From Amycolatopsis australiensis (GTDB taxonomy: Bacteria; Actinomycetota; Actinomycetes; Mycobacteriales; Pseudonocardiaceae), in the NCBI RefSeq assembly GCF_900119165.1, contig NZ_FPJG01000006.1:5208001-5272000 (forward strand): a DNA stretch of 64,000 nt, written 5' to 3'. Under the pieces are notes generated by a model that was not told the origin of the DNA, did no database searches, and worked only from the letters and a program-made list of their open reading frames with translations. Positions 20,825 to 29,446 of the stretch are shown here, piece by piece; position 1 is the stretch's first letter, and each line of letters opens with the position of its first letter. The position numbers were made by a program, and so were the translations under genes.

Positions 20825-21976
20825 ATGCCCACCGCACTCACCCCCGCCCAGCTCGCCCGTGACCTCGCCGTCCGTGATCTCACCGATCCCGGCGCCGGGC
20901 CGCATGCCGTTCAGCTCGTCGTCCGGCGGGCCGTCGCCGCCCTTCACGACACCCTCCGCTGTGTCGTCCGGTGGTCGCCCGGGGACCGGATCGTCTCGAT
21001 CGCCGACAACTACGACAACCTCCGCTACCACCCCGCCGACGTCACCCGCGACGCGCGCTACACCCGCTACGTCGACGCCCGGCACGTTCTGCGCAGCCAC
21101 TCCAGCGCCATGGTCCCGGCCGCGCTCCGGGCGCTCGCCGCCGATCCCGCCGATGACGTCCTGCTCGTCTGTCCCGGTCTCGTCTACCGCCGCGACAGCA
21201 TCGACCGGCTGCACACCGGCACCCCGCACCAGCTCGACCTCTGGCGCGTCACCCGCACCCGCACCGGCCGCGCCGACCTCGAGGAGATGGTGTCCCTGCT
21301 CCTCGGCGCCCTGCTGCCCGGACGGAAGTGGCGGCTCGAACCCCGCCGTCATCCGTACACTGTGGACGGTGCGCAGCTCGACGTGCGCCACGACGGCGAA
21401 TGGGTCGAGGTCGCCGAGTGCGGGCTCGCCCATCCCGCCGTGCTCGGCCGCGCGGGGCTCGATCACCGCTGGTCCGGCCTGGCGCTCGGCATGGGCCTCG
21501 ACCGGATGCTCATGCTGGTCAAGGGCATCCCGGACATCCGCCTCCTGCGCTCGCCCGATCCCGCCGTCGCCGCGCAGCTGACCGATCTCGCGCCCTACCG
21601 GCCGGTTTCGGGTCTTCCCCCGGTCCGCCGCGACCTCTCCATCGCCGTCGCCGCGGACGACCGGGCCGAGGACCTCGGCGACCGGGTCCGCACCGCGCTC
21701 GGGGACGACGCCGACGTCGTCGAGTCGGTCGAGATCCGGCAGGAGACGCCGTGCGCGCGGCTGCCGCCGCAAGCCCGCGCCCGCCTCGGCGCGACACGGG
21801 ACCAGAAGAACCTCCTGGTCCGCGTCGTCCTCAGGCCGCTGGGCGCGACGCTGTCCGACCGTGAAGCGAACATCCTCAGAGACCGCGCCTACGCGGCCCT
21901 GCACCAGGGCAGCGTGCACCAATGGGCGGTGTCACGCCCGGAATCCGCGGAGCGCGAGCGCGGCGAAGCGCCGTGA
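20825..21976 (+). CDS. Stand-alone single-chain PheRS-like protein (PheS catalytic core + FDX-ACB domain)
   Basis: A 383-residue class II synthetase-like protein. Residues 1 to about 255 follow the PheS catalytic core: a LRSHSSAMV segment (compare LRTHTS in PheRS), motif 2 as VYRRDSIDRLHTGTPHQ, an EVAECGLAHP segment, and motif 3 as GLALGMGLDRMLMLVKGIPD. The C-terminal ~95 residues, starting at PPVRRDLSIAVAAD, match the ferredoxin-fold anticodon-binding domain. This is the layout of mitochondrial PheRS, not of bacterial PheS/PheT, and the N-terminal coiled coil is absent. It could charge tRNA-Phe as a back-up or resistant enzyme, or ligate an amino acid to something else. GGAGG lies 7 bases before ATG 20825. 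Its 3' end overlaps the convergent tetR gene by 45 bp. Confidence 0.85.
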   Translation: MPTALTPAQLARDLAVRDLTDPGAGPHAVQLVVRRAVAALHDTLRCVVRWSPGDRIVSIADNYDNLRYHPADVTRDARYTRYVDARHVLRSHSSAMVPAALRALAADPADDVLLVCPGLVYRRDSIDRLHTGTPHQLDLWRVTRTRTGRADLEEMVSLLLGALLPGRKWRLEPRRHPYTVDGAQLDVRHDGEWVEVAECGLAHPAVLGRAGLDHRWSGLALGMGLDRMLMLVKGIPDIRLLRSPDPAVAAQLTDLAPYRPVSGLPPVRRDLSIAVAADDRAEDLGDRVRTALGDDADVVESVEIRQETPCARLPPQARARLGATRDQKNLLVRVVLRPLGATLSDREANILRDRAYAALHQGSVHQWAVSRPESAERERGEAP

Positions 21977-22501
21977 AGCCGCGACGCGCGCCGCCGGTGT
22001 CGGGGCCTGGATGCCGTTGTTGGCCATGAGGACCAGGATGACGTCGTCCAGGACGACGTCCGGGTGCACCCGGCCGGCGTCCTGCGCACGGCGGATCAGC
22101 TCGGCGATCGACTTCAACGCCCGCGCGCGGTCCGCGGCGAAGTCCAGCGCGTGCGGGAACGCCGACACGAACGCCGCGGTGAAGCCCCGGTCGCGGGCGT
22201 GCAGCTCGCAGAGCCGCTCGACGACCAGGGCGAAGCCGTGCCAGGGATCCGGGTCGGCGAGACCTTCGTCGACGATCGCGTAGCAGGCGCGCATCTGGTC
22301 CTCGAACGCCTCGGTGGCCAGGAGTTCCTTGGTCGGGAACCGGCGGTAGAGCGTCGCCGGGCCGACGCCGGCGCGGCGGGCGATCTCCCGCATCGGCACG
22401 TCGAGGCCCTCGGTCGCGAACAACGCGCGGGCCGCGTCCAGGACGCGCTCGCGGTTGTCCTGCGCGTCGGACCGCAGCAAGTGAGGCACTCGGTCGGGCA
22501 C
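21932..22501 (-). CDS. TetR-family transcriptional regulator
   Basis: A 189-residue repressor. The N-terminal helix-turn-helix is clear (RERVLDAARALFATEGLDVP, then IARRAGVGPATLYRRFPTKE at about residues 40-60). The C-terminal ligand domain is unremarkable. It is divergent from the quinone oxidoreductase gene, with 48 bp between the two starts holding an inverted repeat, so it most likely represses itself and that gene. It overlaps the PheRS-like gene at its 3' end. Confidence 0.92.
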   Translation of the reverse strand: MPDRVPHLLRSDAQDNRERVLDAARALFATEGLDVPMREIARRAGVGPATLYRRFPTKELLATEAFEDQMRACYAIVDEGLADPDPWHGFALVVERLCELHARDRGFTAAFVSAFPHALDFAADRARALKSIAELIRRAQDAGRVHPDVVLDDVILVLMANNGIQAPTPAARVAASRRFAALALRGFRA

Positions 22502-22519
22502 CCTCTCACTTTAGCCAAG

Positions 22520-22535
22520 TGGACGGGGGCGTCCA
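22520..22535. promoter_or_regulatory. Candidate TetR operator
   Basis: TGGACG-N4-CGTCCA, a perfect 6-bp inverted repeat with a 4-base spacer, sits between the divergent tetR and quinone oxidoreductase start codons. Confidence 0.6.
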
Positions 22536-22549
22536 TTACCGTCGATCCG

Positions 22550-23503
22550 GTGAAAGCGATAGCGATACAGCAGTTCGGCGGTCCGGACGGACTCGCGGTC
22601 GTCGACCTGCCCACCCCCGAGCCCGCCGCCGGGCAGGTCGTGCTCGCCACCGAGGCGATCGGCGTCGGCGGGGTCGACGTGCTCATCCGGAGCGGCGCGC
22701 TGGCCGCATACGGCTTCGAAGAAGGACACATCCTCGGTGGCGAAGTCGCGGGCACGGTGACGGCGGCCGGCGCCGACGTCGACCCGTCGTGGGTCGGACG
22801 GCGCGTGTGGGGCTTCACCGGTGTCGGCGGCGGCTACAGCGAGCAAGCCGTCGCCCCGGCCGCGTCGCTCGTCGCCCTTCCCGAGACGTTGTCGGCCGTC
22901 GACGCCGTCACGCTCGGCAGCTCCGGTGTGGTGGCCCACTTCGGTCTCCGCCACGCCCGCTTCGCGCCGGGCGAGTCGGTGCTGGTGCGCGGCGCGTCGG
23001 GCGGCATCGGGATCATGGCCGTGCAGCTCGCCGCCCAGGCCGGCGCGGGCACGGTCGCGGTCACGACGTCCTCGCCCGAGCGGGGTGCCCGCCTGCGCGA
23101 GCTGGGTGCGACCCACGTGCTGGACCGCGCGGGCACGGGCGAGGACACGTTCGACGTCGTCATCGACGTCGTCGCCGGCGCGCACCTGCCCGAGTTCTTC
23201 GCCAAGCTGAAGCCGAACGGGCGGCTGGTGGCCGTCGGCGCGGTCGCCGGCGACCCGCCGGCCGACTTCGGCGCGCGGCTGTTCCGCACGTTCCGCAAGT
23301 CGTTGTCGTTCGCGACCTTCAGCGCGGACACCGTGCCACTGGCCGACCGGCGCGTGGTGACGGCGGAGCTGTTCGCGGCCGCGACCCGCGGCCAGCCGGC
23401 GGCCGTCGTGCACGACGTGCTCCCCCTGGAGCAGGCCGTGGCGGCGCACCGCAAGATGCAGGCGGGCGAGGTGTTCGGGCGGATCGTCCTGACCGTGGGC
23501 TGA
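22550..23503 (+). CDS. NADPH:quinone oxidoreductase, zinc-independent MDR family
   Basis: A 317-residue medium-chain dehydrogenase/reductase. The N-terminal GroES-like domain starts VKAIAIQQFGGPD, and the Rossmann domain carries VRGASGGIGIMAVQLA (about residues 145-160), the NADPH-binding Gly motif. Catalytic-zinc Cys/His ligands are absent, as in quinone reductases. The C-terminus (GRIVLTVG) is typical. GTG 22550 is chosen as the conserved family start; the frame is open further upstream, but that region is the regulator gene. Expression is probably controlled by the divergent TetR protein. Confidence 0.9.
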   Translation: MKAIAIQQFGGPDGLAVVDLPTPEPAAGQVVLATEAIGVGGVDVLIRSGALAAYGFEEGHILGGEVAGTVTAAGADVDPSWVGRRVWGFTGVGGGYSEQAVAPAASLVALPETLSAVDAVTLGSSGVVAHFGLRHARFAPGESVLVRGASGGIGIMAVQLAAQAGAGTVAVTTSSPERGARLRELGATHVLDRAGTGEDTFDVVIDVVAGAHLPEFFAKLKPNGRLVAVGAVAGDPPADFGARLFRTFRKSLSFATFSADTVPLADRRVVTAELFAAATRGQPAAVVHDVLPLEQAVAAHRKMQAGEVFGRIVLTVG

Positions 23504-23526
23504 GACCGCGCCGTAGGGTTGGGCCC

Positions 23527-24237
23527 ATGGCAGATCGGCTCTACTTCCGGCAGCTGCTCGCCGGGCGGGACTTCGCCGTCGGCGATCCCGTCGCGACGCA
23601 GATGGTGAACTTCGCCTACCTCATCGGCGACCGGGACACCGGGGACGCGGTGATCGTCGACCCGGCCTACGCCGTGCAGGACCTCGTGACCGTGCTCGAG
23701 GACGACGGCATGCGGCTCACCGGCGTGCTCGCCACCCACCACCACCCCGACCACGTCGGCGGCGCCATGCTCGGCTTCGAGCTGCCCGGGATCGCCGAGC
23801 TGCTCGCCATCCGGCCGGTGCCCATCCACGTCAACGGCGCCGAGACCGAGTGGGTCCGGCGCGTCACCGGCGTCTCCGGCACCGACCTGCGCGCGCACGA
23901 CCACGACGACGTCCTCGAAGTCGGTGCCATTCCCATCCGGCTGCTGCACACGCCCGGCCACACCCCGGGCAGCCAGTGCTTCCTCGTCGAGGACAAGCTC
24001 GTTTCCGGCGACACGCTGTTCCTGGAAGGCTGCGGCCGCACCGACTTCCCCGGCGGGGACGCCGAGGAGATCTACCGCAGCCTGCAGGCGCTCGCCGGCC
24101 TGCCCGGCGACCCGGTCGTCTATCCCGGGCACCAGTATTCGGCCGAGCCGTCCGCCGCGCTGTCGGAAGTGAAACGCACGAACTTCGTCTACCGGCCGCG
24201 CTCGCTCGACGAATGGAAGGTCATGTTCGGGGGCTGA
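23527..24237 (+). CDS. MBL-fold metallo-hydrolase (glyoxalase II-like)
   Basis: A 236-residue metallo-beta-lactamase-fold hydrolase. The metal motif THHHPDH is at about residues 75-81, with further ligands in LLHTPGHTPG, SGDTLF and YPGHQY. This arrangement is that of hydroxyacylglutathione hydrolase-type enzymes that cleave thioesters. It begins 23 bp after the quinone oxidoreductase gene and probably shares its transcript; a joint role in handling reactive carbonyls or quinones is an inference. Confidence 0.9.
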   Translation: MADRLYFRQLLAGRDFAVGDPVATQMVNFAYLIGDRDTGDAVIVDPAYAVQDLVTVLEDDGMRLTGVLATHHHPDHVGGAMLGFELPGIAELLAIRPVPIHVNGAETEWVRRVTGVSGTDLRAHDHDDVLEVGAIPIRLLHTPGHTPGSQCFLVEDKLVSGDTLFLEGCGRTDFPGGDAEEIYRSLQALAGLPGDPVVYPGHQYSAEPSAALSEVKRTNFVYRPRSLDEWKVMFGG

Positions 24238-24250
24238 CGCAACGAGCGTT

Positions 24251-24280
24251 CACGGATTGGGACTGCGCGTCCACGGATTG
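24251..24280 (+). promoter_or_regulatory. Direct repeat upstream of the ssu operon
   Basis: CACGGATTG occurs at 24251-24259 and again at 24272-24280, 21 bp apart (two helical turns on the same face), about 70 bp before the ssuC start. This could be an activator or repressor site for the sulfonate operon; no consensus is known to me. Confidence 0.35.
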
Positions 24281-24350
24281 ACTTCGCCGCGCGGGGGCTC
24301 GAAGCTCGGGAGCACGCAATCCCGCAATTCCCCGTCCCCGGGAGAAATCC

Positions 24351-25170
24351 GTGTCGATTTCCACCACGGGTGTGCTGACGCGCGCCCGGAAACGCGCCGA
24401 AGGGCCGCCGCGCAAACCCGTGCGCCGGCTCGACCTGCGGCGCTGGATCAGCCCGGTGGCGCTCGTCGCCGCCTGGCAGGCCGCGAGCGCCACCGGCGTC
24501 CCTGCCGCCCGACAAGCTCAGTTCACCGTGGACGGTCGTGCAGGCCGGTGTCGAAGCCGCGCGCGGCGGCGAGCTCGGTGACGCGTTCGCCGTGTCGCTC
24601 GGCCGCGTCGGCGCCGGCTTCGCGCTCGGCCTCGTCGCCGGGGTGGCGCTCGGCATCGTCTCGGGGCTGTCGCGCTGGGGCGAGGCACTGGTCGACCCAC
24701 CGGTGCAGATGCTGCGCACGCTGCCGTTCCTGGGCCTGATCCCGCTGTTCATCCTCTGGTTCGGCATCGGCGAAGAAACCAAGATCGTGCTGGTCGCCCT
24801 CGGGGTCGCGTTCCCGCTCTACCTCAACGTCCACTCGGGAATCCGGGGCGCCGACCCGGACCTCGGGGAAGCCTCGCGCGCGCTCGGGTTCAGCCGCGCG
24901 GAACGGCTCTGGCACGTCGTCCTGCCCGGCGCGCTGCCGCAGGCGCTCGTCGGGCTGCGGCAGTCGCTGGGCCTGGCGTGGCTCGCGCTGATCGTCGGCG
25001 AAACCGTGAACGCCGACGCGGGTGTCGGCTACCTGATCAACAACGCGCGGGAGTTCCTGCGCACCGACGTCGTGGTCGTCGGTCTCGTCCTGTACGCCCT
25101 GCTCGGCCTGGTCACCGACGCGCTGGTCCGGCTGCTGGAACGGAAGGTGCTGCGGTGGCGAAACCGGTAG
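24351..25170 (+). pseudogene. ssuC: Sulfonate ABC transporter permease SsuC, frameshifted
   Basis: The inner-membrane permease for aliphatic sulfonates. Reading starts at GTG 24351 (GGGAGAA upstream) and runs LRRWISPVALVAAWQAASATGV, then goes out of frame at about 24500-24503 (TCCCT). The correct continuation, LPPDKLSSPWTVVQAGVE, is one base over, and from there the frame is open to 25170 with normal binding-protein-dependent permease sequence ([24 protein letters not shown]). One extra C in the CCC run explains the break. As read, the protein is a 76-residue stub. Either the gene is inactivated or there is a sequencing error; the nearby stop codon in ssuB makes decay more credible. Confidence 0.85.
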
Positions 25171-25859
25171 CCGAGGTCCGGGGCCTCACGAAGCGGTTCG
25201 GCGACCGGACCGTCCTGAGCGGACTCGACCTGACCGTCGAGCGTGGCGAGTTCGTTGCGCTGCTGGGCCGCAGCGGCTCGGGCAAGTCGACGCTCCTGCG
25301 CGTGCTCGCCGGCCTCGACGACGACGTCGAAGGGCGTGCGGAAGTGTCCGGGACCGTCTCCGTCGCGTTCCAGCAGCCGCGGCTGCTGCCGTGGCGGAAG
25401 GTCTGGCGCAACGTCGTCCTCGGCCTGCGCCAGGACGGCGTCGCGAAGTCCCGCAACCGCGCCCTCGCCGAATAGGCGCTGGGCGAGGTCCACCTGGCCG
25501 AGCACGCCGACGACTGGCCGCTCACGCTGTCCGGCGGGGAAGCGCAACGCGTCTCGCTGGCCCGGGCGCTGGTGCGCGAACCCGATCTGCTCCTGCTGGA
25601 CGAGCCGTTCGGCGCTCTCGACGCGCTCACCCGCCTCGCCATGCACCGGCTCGTCGCCGAGCTGTGGCGGCGGCACCGGCCGGGCGTGCTGCTGGTGACC
25701 CACGACGTCGACGAGGCACTCCGCCTCGCCGGCCGGGTCCTGGTGCTCGACGGCGGCCGGATCGTGGCCGGGCACCGGCCGCGCGGGGCCGGCAGCCACG
25801 ACGATCTCCGCCGGCGCGTGCTGGCGGACCTGGGGGTGACCGAAGATGCGGTGGCGTAA
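25155..25859 (+). pseudogene. ssuB: Sulfonate ABC transporter ATPase SsuB, internal amber stop
   Basis: The ATP-binding subunit. GTG 25155 overlaps the end of ssuC. Walker A (GRSGSGKST) and the Q-loop (QQPRLLPW) lie before an in-frame TAG at 25473-25475. After it the same frame continues with the signature LSGGE, Walker B LLLLDEPFGALD and H-loop THD to 25859. The amber codon sits where homologues have a Glu-like residue (RALAE-x-ALGEV), so a single G-to-T change would explain it. The product as read has no signature or Walker B and cannot hydrolyse ATP. Restart at 25572 would give only a C-terminal fragment. Confidence 0.87.
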
Positions 25860-26856
25860 GGCAACGGCCGTCCTCGCGGCGGCCTTCGCGCTGGCCGGCT
25901 GCGGCCCGGCGACGGGCACGGACCAGGCGGCCGTGCCGGGCCCGGTCAGCGCGGCGGACCTGGCCAAGGTGACGCTCAAGGTCGGTGACCAGAAAGGTGG
26001 CGTGAAGTCGCTGCTCACCGCCGCCGGCCAGCTGACCGGGACGCCGTACCGGATCGAATGGTCGACGTTCACCTCGGGGCCGCCGCTGCTGGAAGCCGCG
26101 TCGGCGGGCGCGATCGACACCGGCCGCGTCGGCAACACCCCGCCGATCTTCGCGGCCGCCGCGAAGGCGAAGATCAAGGTGATCAGCGCTTCCCGCAGCA
26201 ACGTCGAGCGGGAGGCCGTCCTCGTCCCGTCCGATTCGCCGTTGCGGGACGTCGCTTCGCTGAAGGGCAAGACCATCGGCGTCGCGAACGGCACGTCGGC
26301 GCACGGGCAGCTGCTGAACACGCTGCACAACCACGGACTGTCTACAAAGGACGTCAAGCTGAGCTTCCTGCAGCCGTCGGAGGCCTACGCCGCGTTCACC
26401 CAGCACACGATCGACGCCTGGGCGATCTGGGACCCCTACACCGCGCAGGCCCAGCTGGAAGCGCACGCCCGGGTGCTCGCCGACGGCCGCGGCGCCTCCA
26501 ACGGCCTCGGCTTCCTCACCGCGAGCACCGCGGCGCTGGCCGATCCGGGCCGGAACGCGGCGCTGCGCGATTTCGCCGTCCGCGTGGTCAAGGCGCAGAA
26601 GTGGGCCGACACGCACCGCGCGGAGTGGGCGCAGGCGTGGGCGAAGGAGACCGGGCTGAAGCTCGAGGTGGCGCAGAAGGCCGTCGACGCCGGGCGGGAC
26701 CTGCCGGTCGCGCTGGACGATTCGGTGGTGCGCTCCGAACAGCAGCTCGCGGACGCGTTCACCGACGAGAAGACACTGCCGGGCAAGGTGGACTTCGCCG
26801 CGTTCGCCGACCGGCGGTTCGCCGCGGACCTGGATCAGGCGAGGAGCAACGGATGA
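25846..26856 (+). CDS. ssuA: Aliphatic sulfonate-binding lipoprotein SsuA
   Basis: A 336-residue periplasmic-type binding protein that delivers alkanesulfonates to SsuBC. It has a short signal peptide with lipobox LAGC (about residues 16-19). The body has the SsuA/nitrate/taurine-family pattern, including IEWSTFTSGPPLLEAASAGAID, VGNTPPIFAAAAK, and DAWAIWDPYTAQAQ. The start overlaps ssuB by 14 bp and the stop overlaps the ssuD start (ATGA). The gene is intact although its permease and ATPase partners are broken. Confidence 0.93.
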   Translation: MRWRKATAVLAAAFALAGCGPATGTDQAAVPGPVSAADLAKVTLKVGDQKGGVKSLLTAAGQLTGTPYRIEWSTFTSGPPLLEAASAGAIDTGRVGNTPPIFAAAAKAKIKVISASRSNVEREAVLVPSDSPLRDVASLKGKTIGVANGTSAHGQLLNTLHNHGLSTKDVKLSFLQPSEAYAAFTQHTIDAWAIWDPYTAQAQLEAHARVLADGRGASNGLGFLTASTAALADPGRNAALRDFAVRVVKAQKWADTHRAEWAQAWAKETGLKLEVAQKAVDAGRDLPVALDDSVVRSEQQLADAFTDEKTLPGKVDFAAFADRRFAADLDQARSNG

Positions 26857-28004
26857 GCATCAGGCTGCACTGGTTCCTGCCCACCAGCGGCGACGGCCGC
26901 ACGATCGTGGAACGCTTCCACGCCAACCGGTCCGCGGGGCCGGCGGCCCAGCGCGACCCCGACCTGGACTACCTGGCCCAGGTCGCCCGCGCCGCCGAGC
27001 GGCAGGGCTTCGAAGGCGTGCTGACCCCGACCGGCACGTGGTGCGAGGACGCGTGGCTGACCACGGCCGCGCTGATCCGCGAGACGACCCGGCTGAAGTT
27101 CCTGGTCGCGTTCCGCCCCGGCGTCCTCTCGCCCACGCTGGCGGCGCAGATGGCGGGCACGTTCCAGCGCCTGTCCGGCGGCCGCGTGCTGCTGAACGTC
27201 GTGACCGGCGGCGACGCGGTCGAGCAGCGGCGCTTCGGCGACTGGCACGACCACGACGCCCGGTACGCCCGCACGGACGAGTTCCTCACCATCGTGCGCG
27301 GGGTCTGGTCGGGGGAGCCGTTCACCTTCGCCGGCGAACACCTCCGGGTCGAAGGCGCGACGACGCTGGCGGCGCCGGACCCGGTGCCGCCGATCTACTT
27401 CGGCGGCTCGTCGGCGGCCGCGCTGCCCGTCGCGGCCAAGCACGCCGACGTCTACCTGACCTGGGGTGAACCGCCCGCGCAGGTGGCGGAGAAGATCGGC
27501 AAGGTCCGCGAGCTGGCCGGCGACCGGCCGGTCCGGTTCGGCGTCCGGTTGCACACGATCTCCCGCGACACGTCGGCCGAAGCGTGGGCGGAGGCCCGGA
27601 AGCTGCTGGCCGCGCTGAGCCCGGAGCAGGTCGCGAAGGCGCAGGCACAGCTGGCGGCGAGCGAGTCGGTGGGGCAGCAGCGGATGGTCGCGCTGCACGG
27701 CGGCCGGACCGGCGGCGGTGTCCGCGGGCTGGAGATCCACACGAACCTGTGGGCGGGCATCGGCCTGGTCCGCGGCGGCGCGGGCACGGCGCTCGTGGGC
27801 AGCCACAGCGAGGTCGCGGACCTGATCGAGGAGTACCACAGTGTCGGCGTGACGGAGTTCGTGCTGTCGGGCTACCCGCACCTGGAAGAGGCGTACTGGT
27901 TCGGCGACGGTGTCCGCCCCGAACTCGCCCGGCGCGGCCTCCTGGGCGGCGTCCCGGCGCCGCACCGGCCGTCACACCCGGAACGGCACGTCGCGGCGCT
28001 CTAG
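26853..28004 (+). CDS. ssuD: FMNH2-dependent alkanesulfonate monooxygenase SsuD
   Basis: A 383-residue bacterial-luciferase-like monooxygenase that oxidises alkanesulfonates to aldehyde and sulfite. The N-terminus (LHWFLPTSGDGRT), FEGVLTPTGTWCEDAW with the active-site Cys, FLVAFRPGVLSPTLAAQMA, and LSGGRVLLNVVTGGD are all characteristic of SsuD. ATG 26853 overlaps the ssuA stop. No flavin reductase (SsuE) gene is adjacent. The last codon overlaps the convergent IclR gene by 4 bp. Confidence 0.95.
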   Translation: MSIRLHWFLPTSGDGRTIVERFHANRSAGPAAQRDPDLDYLAQVARAAERQGFEGVLTPTGTWCEDAWLTTAALIRETTRLKFLVAFRPGVLSPTLAAQMAGTFQRLSGGRVLLNVVTGGDAVEQRRFGDWHDHDARYARTDEFLTIVRGVWSGEPFTFAGEHLRVEGATTLAAPDPVPPIYFGGSSAAALPVAAKHADVYLTWGEPPAQVAEKIGKVRELAGDRPVRFGVRLHTISRDTSAEAWAEARKLLAALSPEQVAKAQAQLAASESVGQQRMVALHGGRTGGGVRGLEIHTNLWAGIGLVRGGAGTALVGSHSEVADLIEEYHSVGVTEFVLSGYPHLEEAYWFGDGVRPELARRGLLGGVPAPHRPSHPERHVAAL

Positions 28005-28786
28005 CGCCGGCCGTCCGCGGCGGGCGCCGACAGCGTCCGGGTCAACGCGAGCGCCACCGTCCGGACGGCGGGTGCGACCCGTTCGGTCCGCATCCGGTTG
28101 GCCCAGCCGGAAATCGACACCGCGGCGACCGCGACGCCCCGCGCGTCGAGCAGCGGGCTGGCCGCGCACACGACGCCGACCCCGGATTCCTCGCGTTCCA
28201 GGGCGACGCCTTCCTCGCGGACCCGGGTGAGCTGACGGCGCAGCAGTCCCGGCGCGGTGATCGTCCGGGCGCTCAGCCGGGGCAGCCCGGCGTCGATCAC
28301 CTTGGTCACCACCGGTTCCGGGGAGAACGCGAGGATGGCCTTGCCGACGCCGGTGGCGTGCGCGGGGAACCGGCCGCCGATGCGCGAGGGCAGGGTCGGC
28401 GCGTCGGGCCCGCGCAGCACGTCGAGGTAGACGACCTCGGTGCCTTCGAGGATCGCCAGGTGCACGGTGTTGCGCGTCGCCTCGCGCAGGTCGGCGAGGT
28501 ACGGGCGGGCCGCTTCGACGAGCCCGCGGCGCGGCGAGGCGAGCTGGCCGATTTCGAACAGCCGCAGCCCCAGCCGCACCGCGCCGTCCTCGCGCTCGAG
28601 CAGACCGGTGCCGGTGAGGTGGCCGACGAGCCGGTGCACGGTCGTCTTCGCCAGGCCCGTCCGGCGGGCCAGCTCCGAGACGCCGAGACGCTCGTCACCC
28701 GGCCGGAAGGCTTCCAGCAGCGCGGCGAGCCGGGCGGCGACCAGGCCGTCGCCGCTCGCGCCGTCGTTCCGGCCAGCGGTACGCAT
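28001..28786 (-). CDS. IclR-family transcriptional regulator
   Basis: About 261 residues from ATG 28786; a longer start at 28822 is in frame. The N-terminal winged helix (LGVSELARRTGLAKTTVHRLVGHL) is followed by the IclR effector domain, with FPAHATGVGKAILAF and GWANRMR motifs. The gene is convergent with ssuD. Its target is unknown; it could act on ssu, but no divergent partner gene is next to it. Confidence 0.9.
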   Translation of the reverse strand: MRTAGRNDGASGDGLVAARLAALLEAFRPGDERLGVSELARRTGLAKTTVHRLVGHLTGTGLLEREDGAVRLGLRLFEIGQLASPRRGLVEAARPYLADLREATRNTVHLAILEGTEVVYLDVLRGPDAPTLPSRIGGRFPAHATGVGKAILAFSPEPVVTKVIDAGLPRLSARTITAPGLLRRQLTRVREEGVALEREESGVGVVCAASPLLDARGVAVAAVSISGWANRMRTERVAPAVRTVALALTRTLSAPAADGRR

Positions 28787-28841
28787 GGGTTGAGTGTGCC
28801 CGATCACCCGCGCCAGTGTCACCGGGTCAGCGGAGGTGAGG

Positions 28842-29432
28842 TCAGTGGTCGTCGGCGCCGAGCACGAGTTTGACGCAGTGCGCGACGAGCCGCTCGCGCG
28901 ACACTTTCAGCGAGCCGTCGAGGTAGGCGATGAAGACGTTGCTCAGCGCGCCGACCAGGCCGATCGCGATCATCCGCCGTTCGGTCTCGTCTCCGTGCGA
29001 AAGCTGCTCGCCGACGAGCGCGGCGAACACCGGCAGCAGGTGCAGCCCGCGGCGGGTCAGCGCCGGGTCGGTCAGCGGCGCGAGCAGCAGCACCCGGCCC
29101 TTGCGGGGGTCGTCGACGATCAGCTCGACGAACGCGCGCACGGCGTGCTCGGCCCGCAGCCTCGGGTCCGGCGCGTCCCGGACCGCGTCGACGAGCGCCT
29201 GCCGTGCCTGCTCGCCGACGTGCTCGTACACCGCCGCGACCAGCTCTTCGCGGTCGGCGAAGCTCTCGTAGAAGTAGCGCTCGGTCAGCTTCGCGCGCCG
29301 GCACACCGCGCGCACGCTCGTCCCGGCCGAGCCTTCGGTGCCCAGCAGCTCGAGGCCCGCGGAGACGAGCTGCGCGCGCCGCAGCGCCTTCCGGTCGTCC
29401 AGGGTCGTGCCCGCCCACGTGCGGCCCGGCAT
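28842..29432 (-). CDS. TetR-family transcriptional regulator
   Basis: A 196-residue repressor with a clear HTH (GTSVRAVCRRAKLTERYFYESFADREEL, about residues 38-65; TERYFYESF is the recognition helix). It is divergent from the MpaB-family oxygenase gene. The 85-bp gap contains two adjacent 18-bp palindromes, which are the likely binding sites, so the protein probably represses itself and the oxygenase/LLM operon. The inducer is unknown. Confidence 0.93.
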   Translation of the reverse strand: MPGRTWAGTTLDDRKALRRAQLVSAGLELLGTEGSAGTSVRAVCRRAKLTERYFYESFADREELVAAVYEHVGEQARQALVDAVRDAPDPRLRAEHAVRAFVELIVDDPRKGRVLLLAPLTDPALTRRGLHLLPVFAALVGEQLSHGDETERRMIAIGLVGALSNVFIAYLDGSLKVSRERLVAHCVKLVLGADDH

Positions 29433-29446
29433 GGTGGCTCCTCGGT

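Noticed and set aside
25473..25475. Amber readthrough or recoding in ssuB
   Set aside because: No recoding signal or suppressor tRNA is seen, and ssuC next door is also broken, so decay or sequencing error is simpler.
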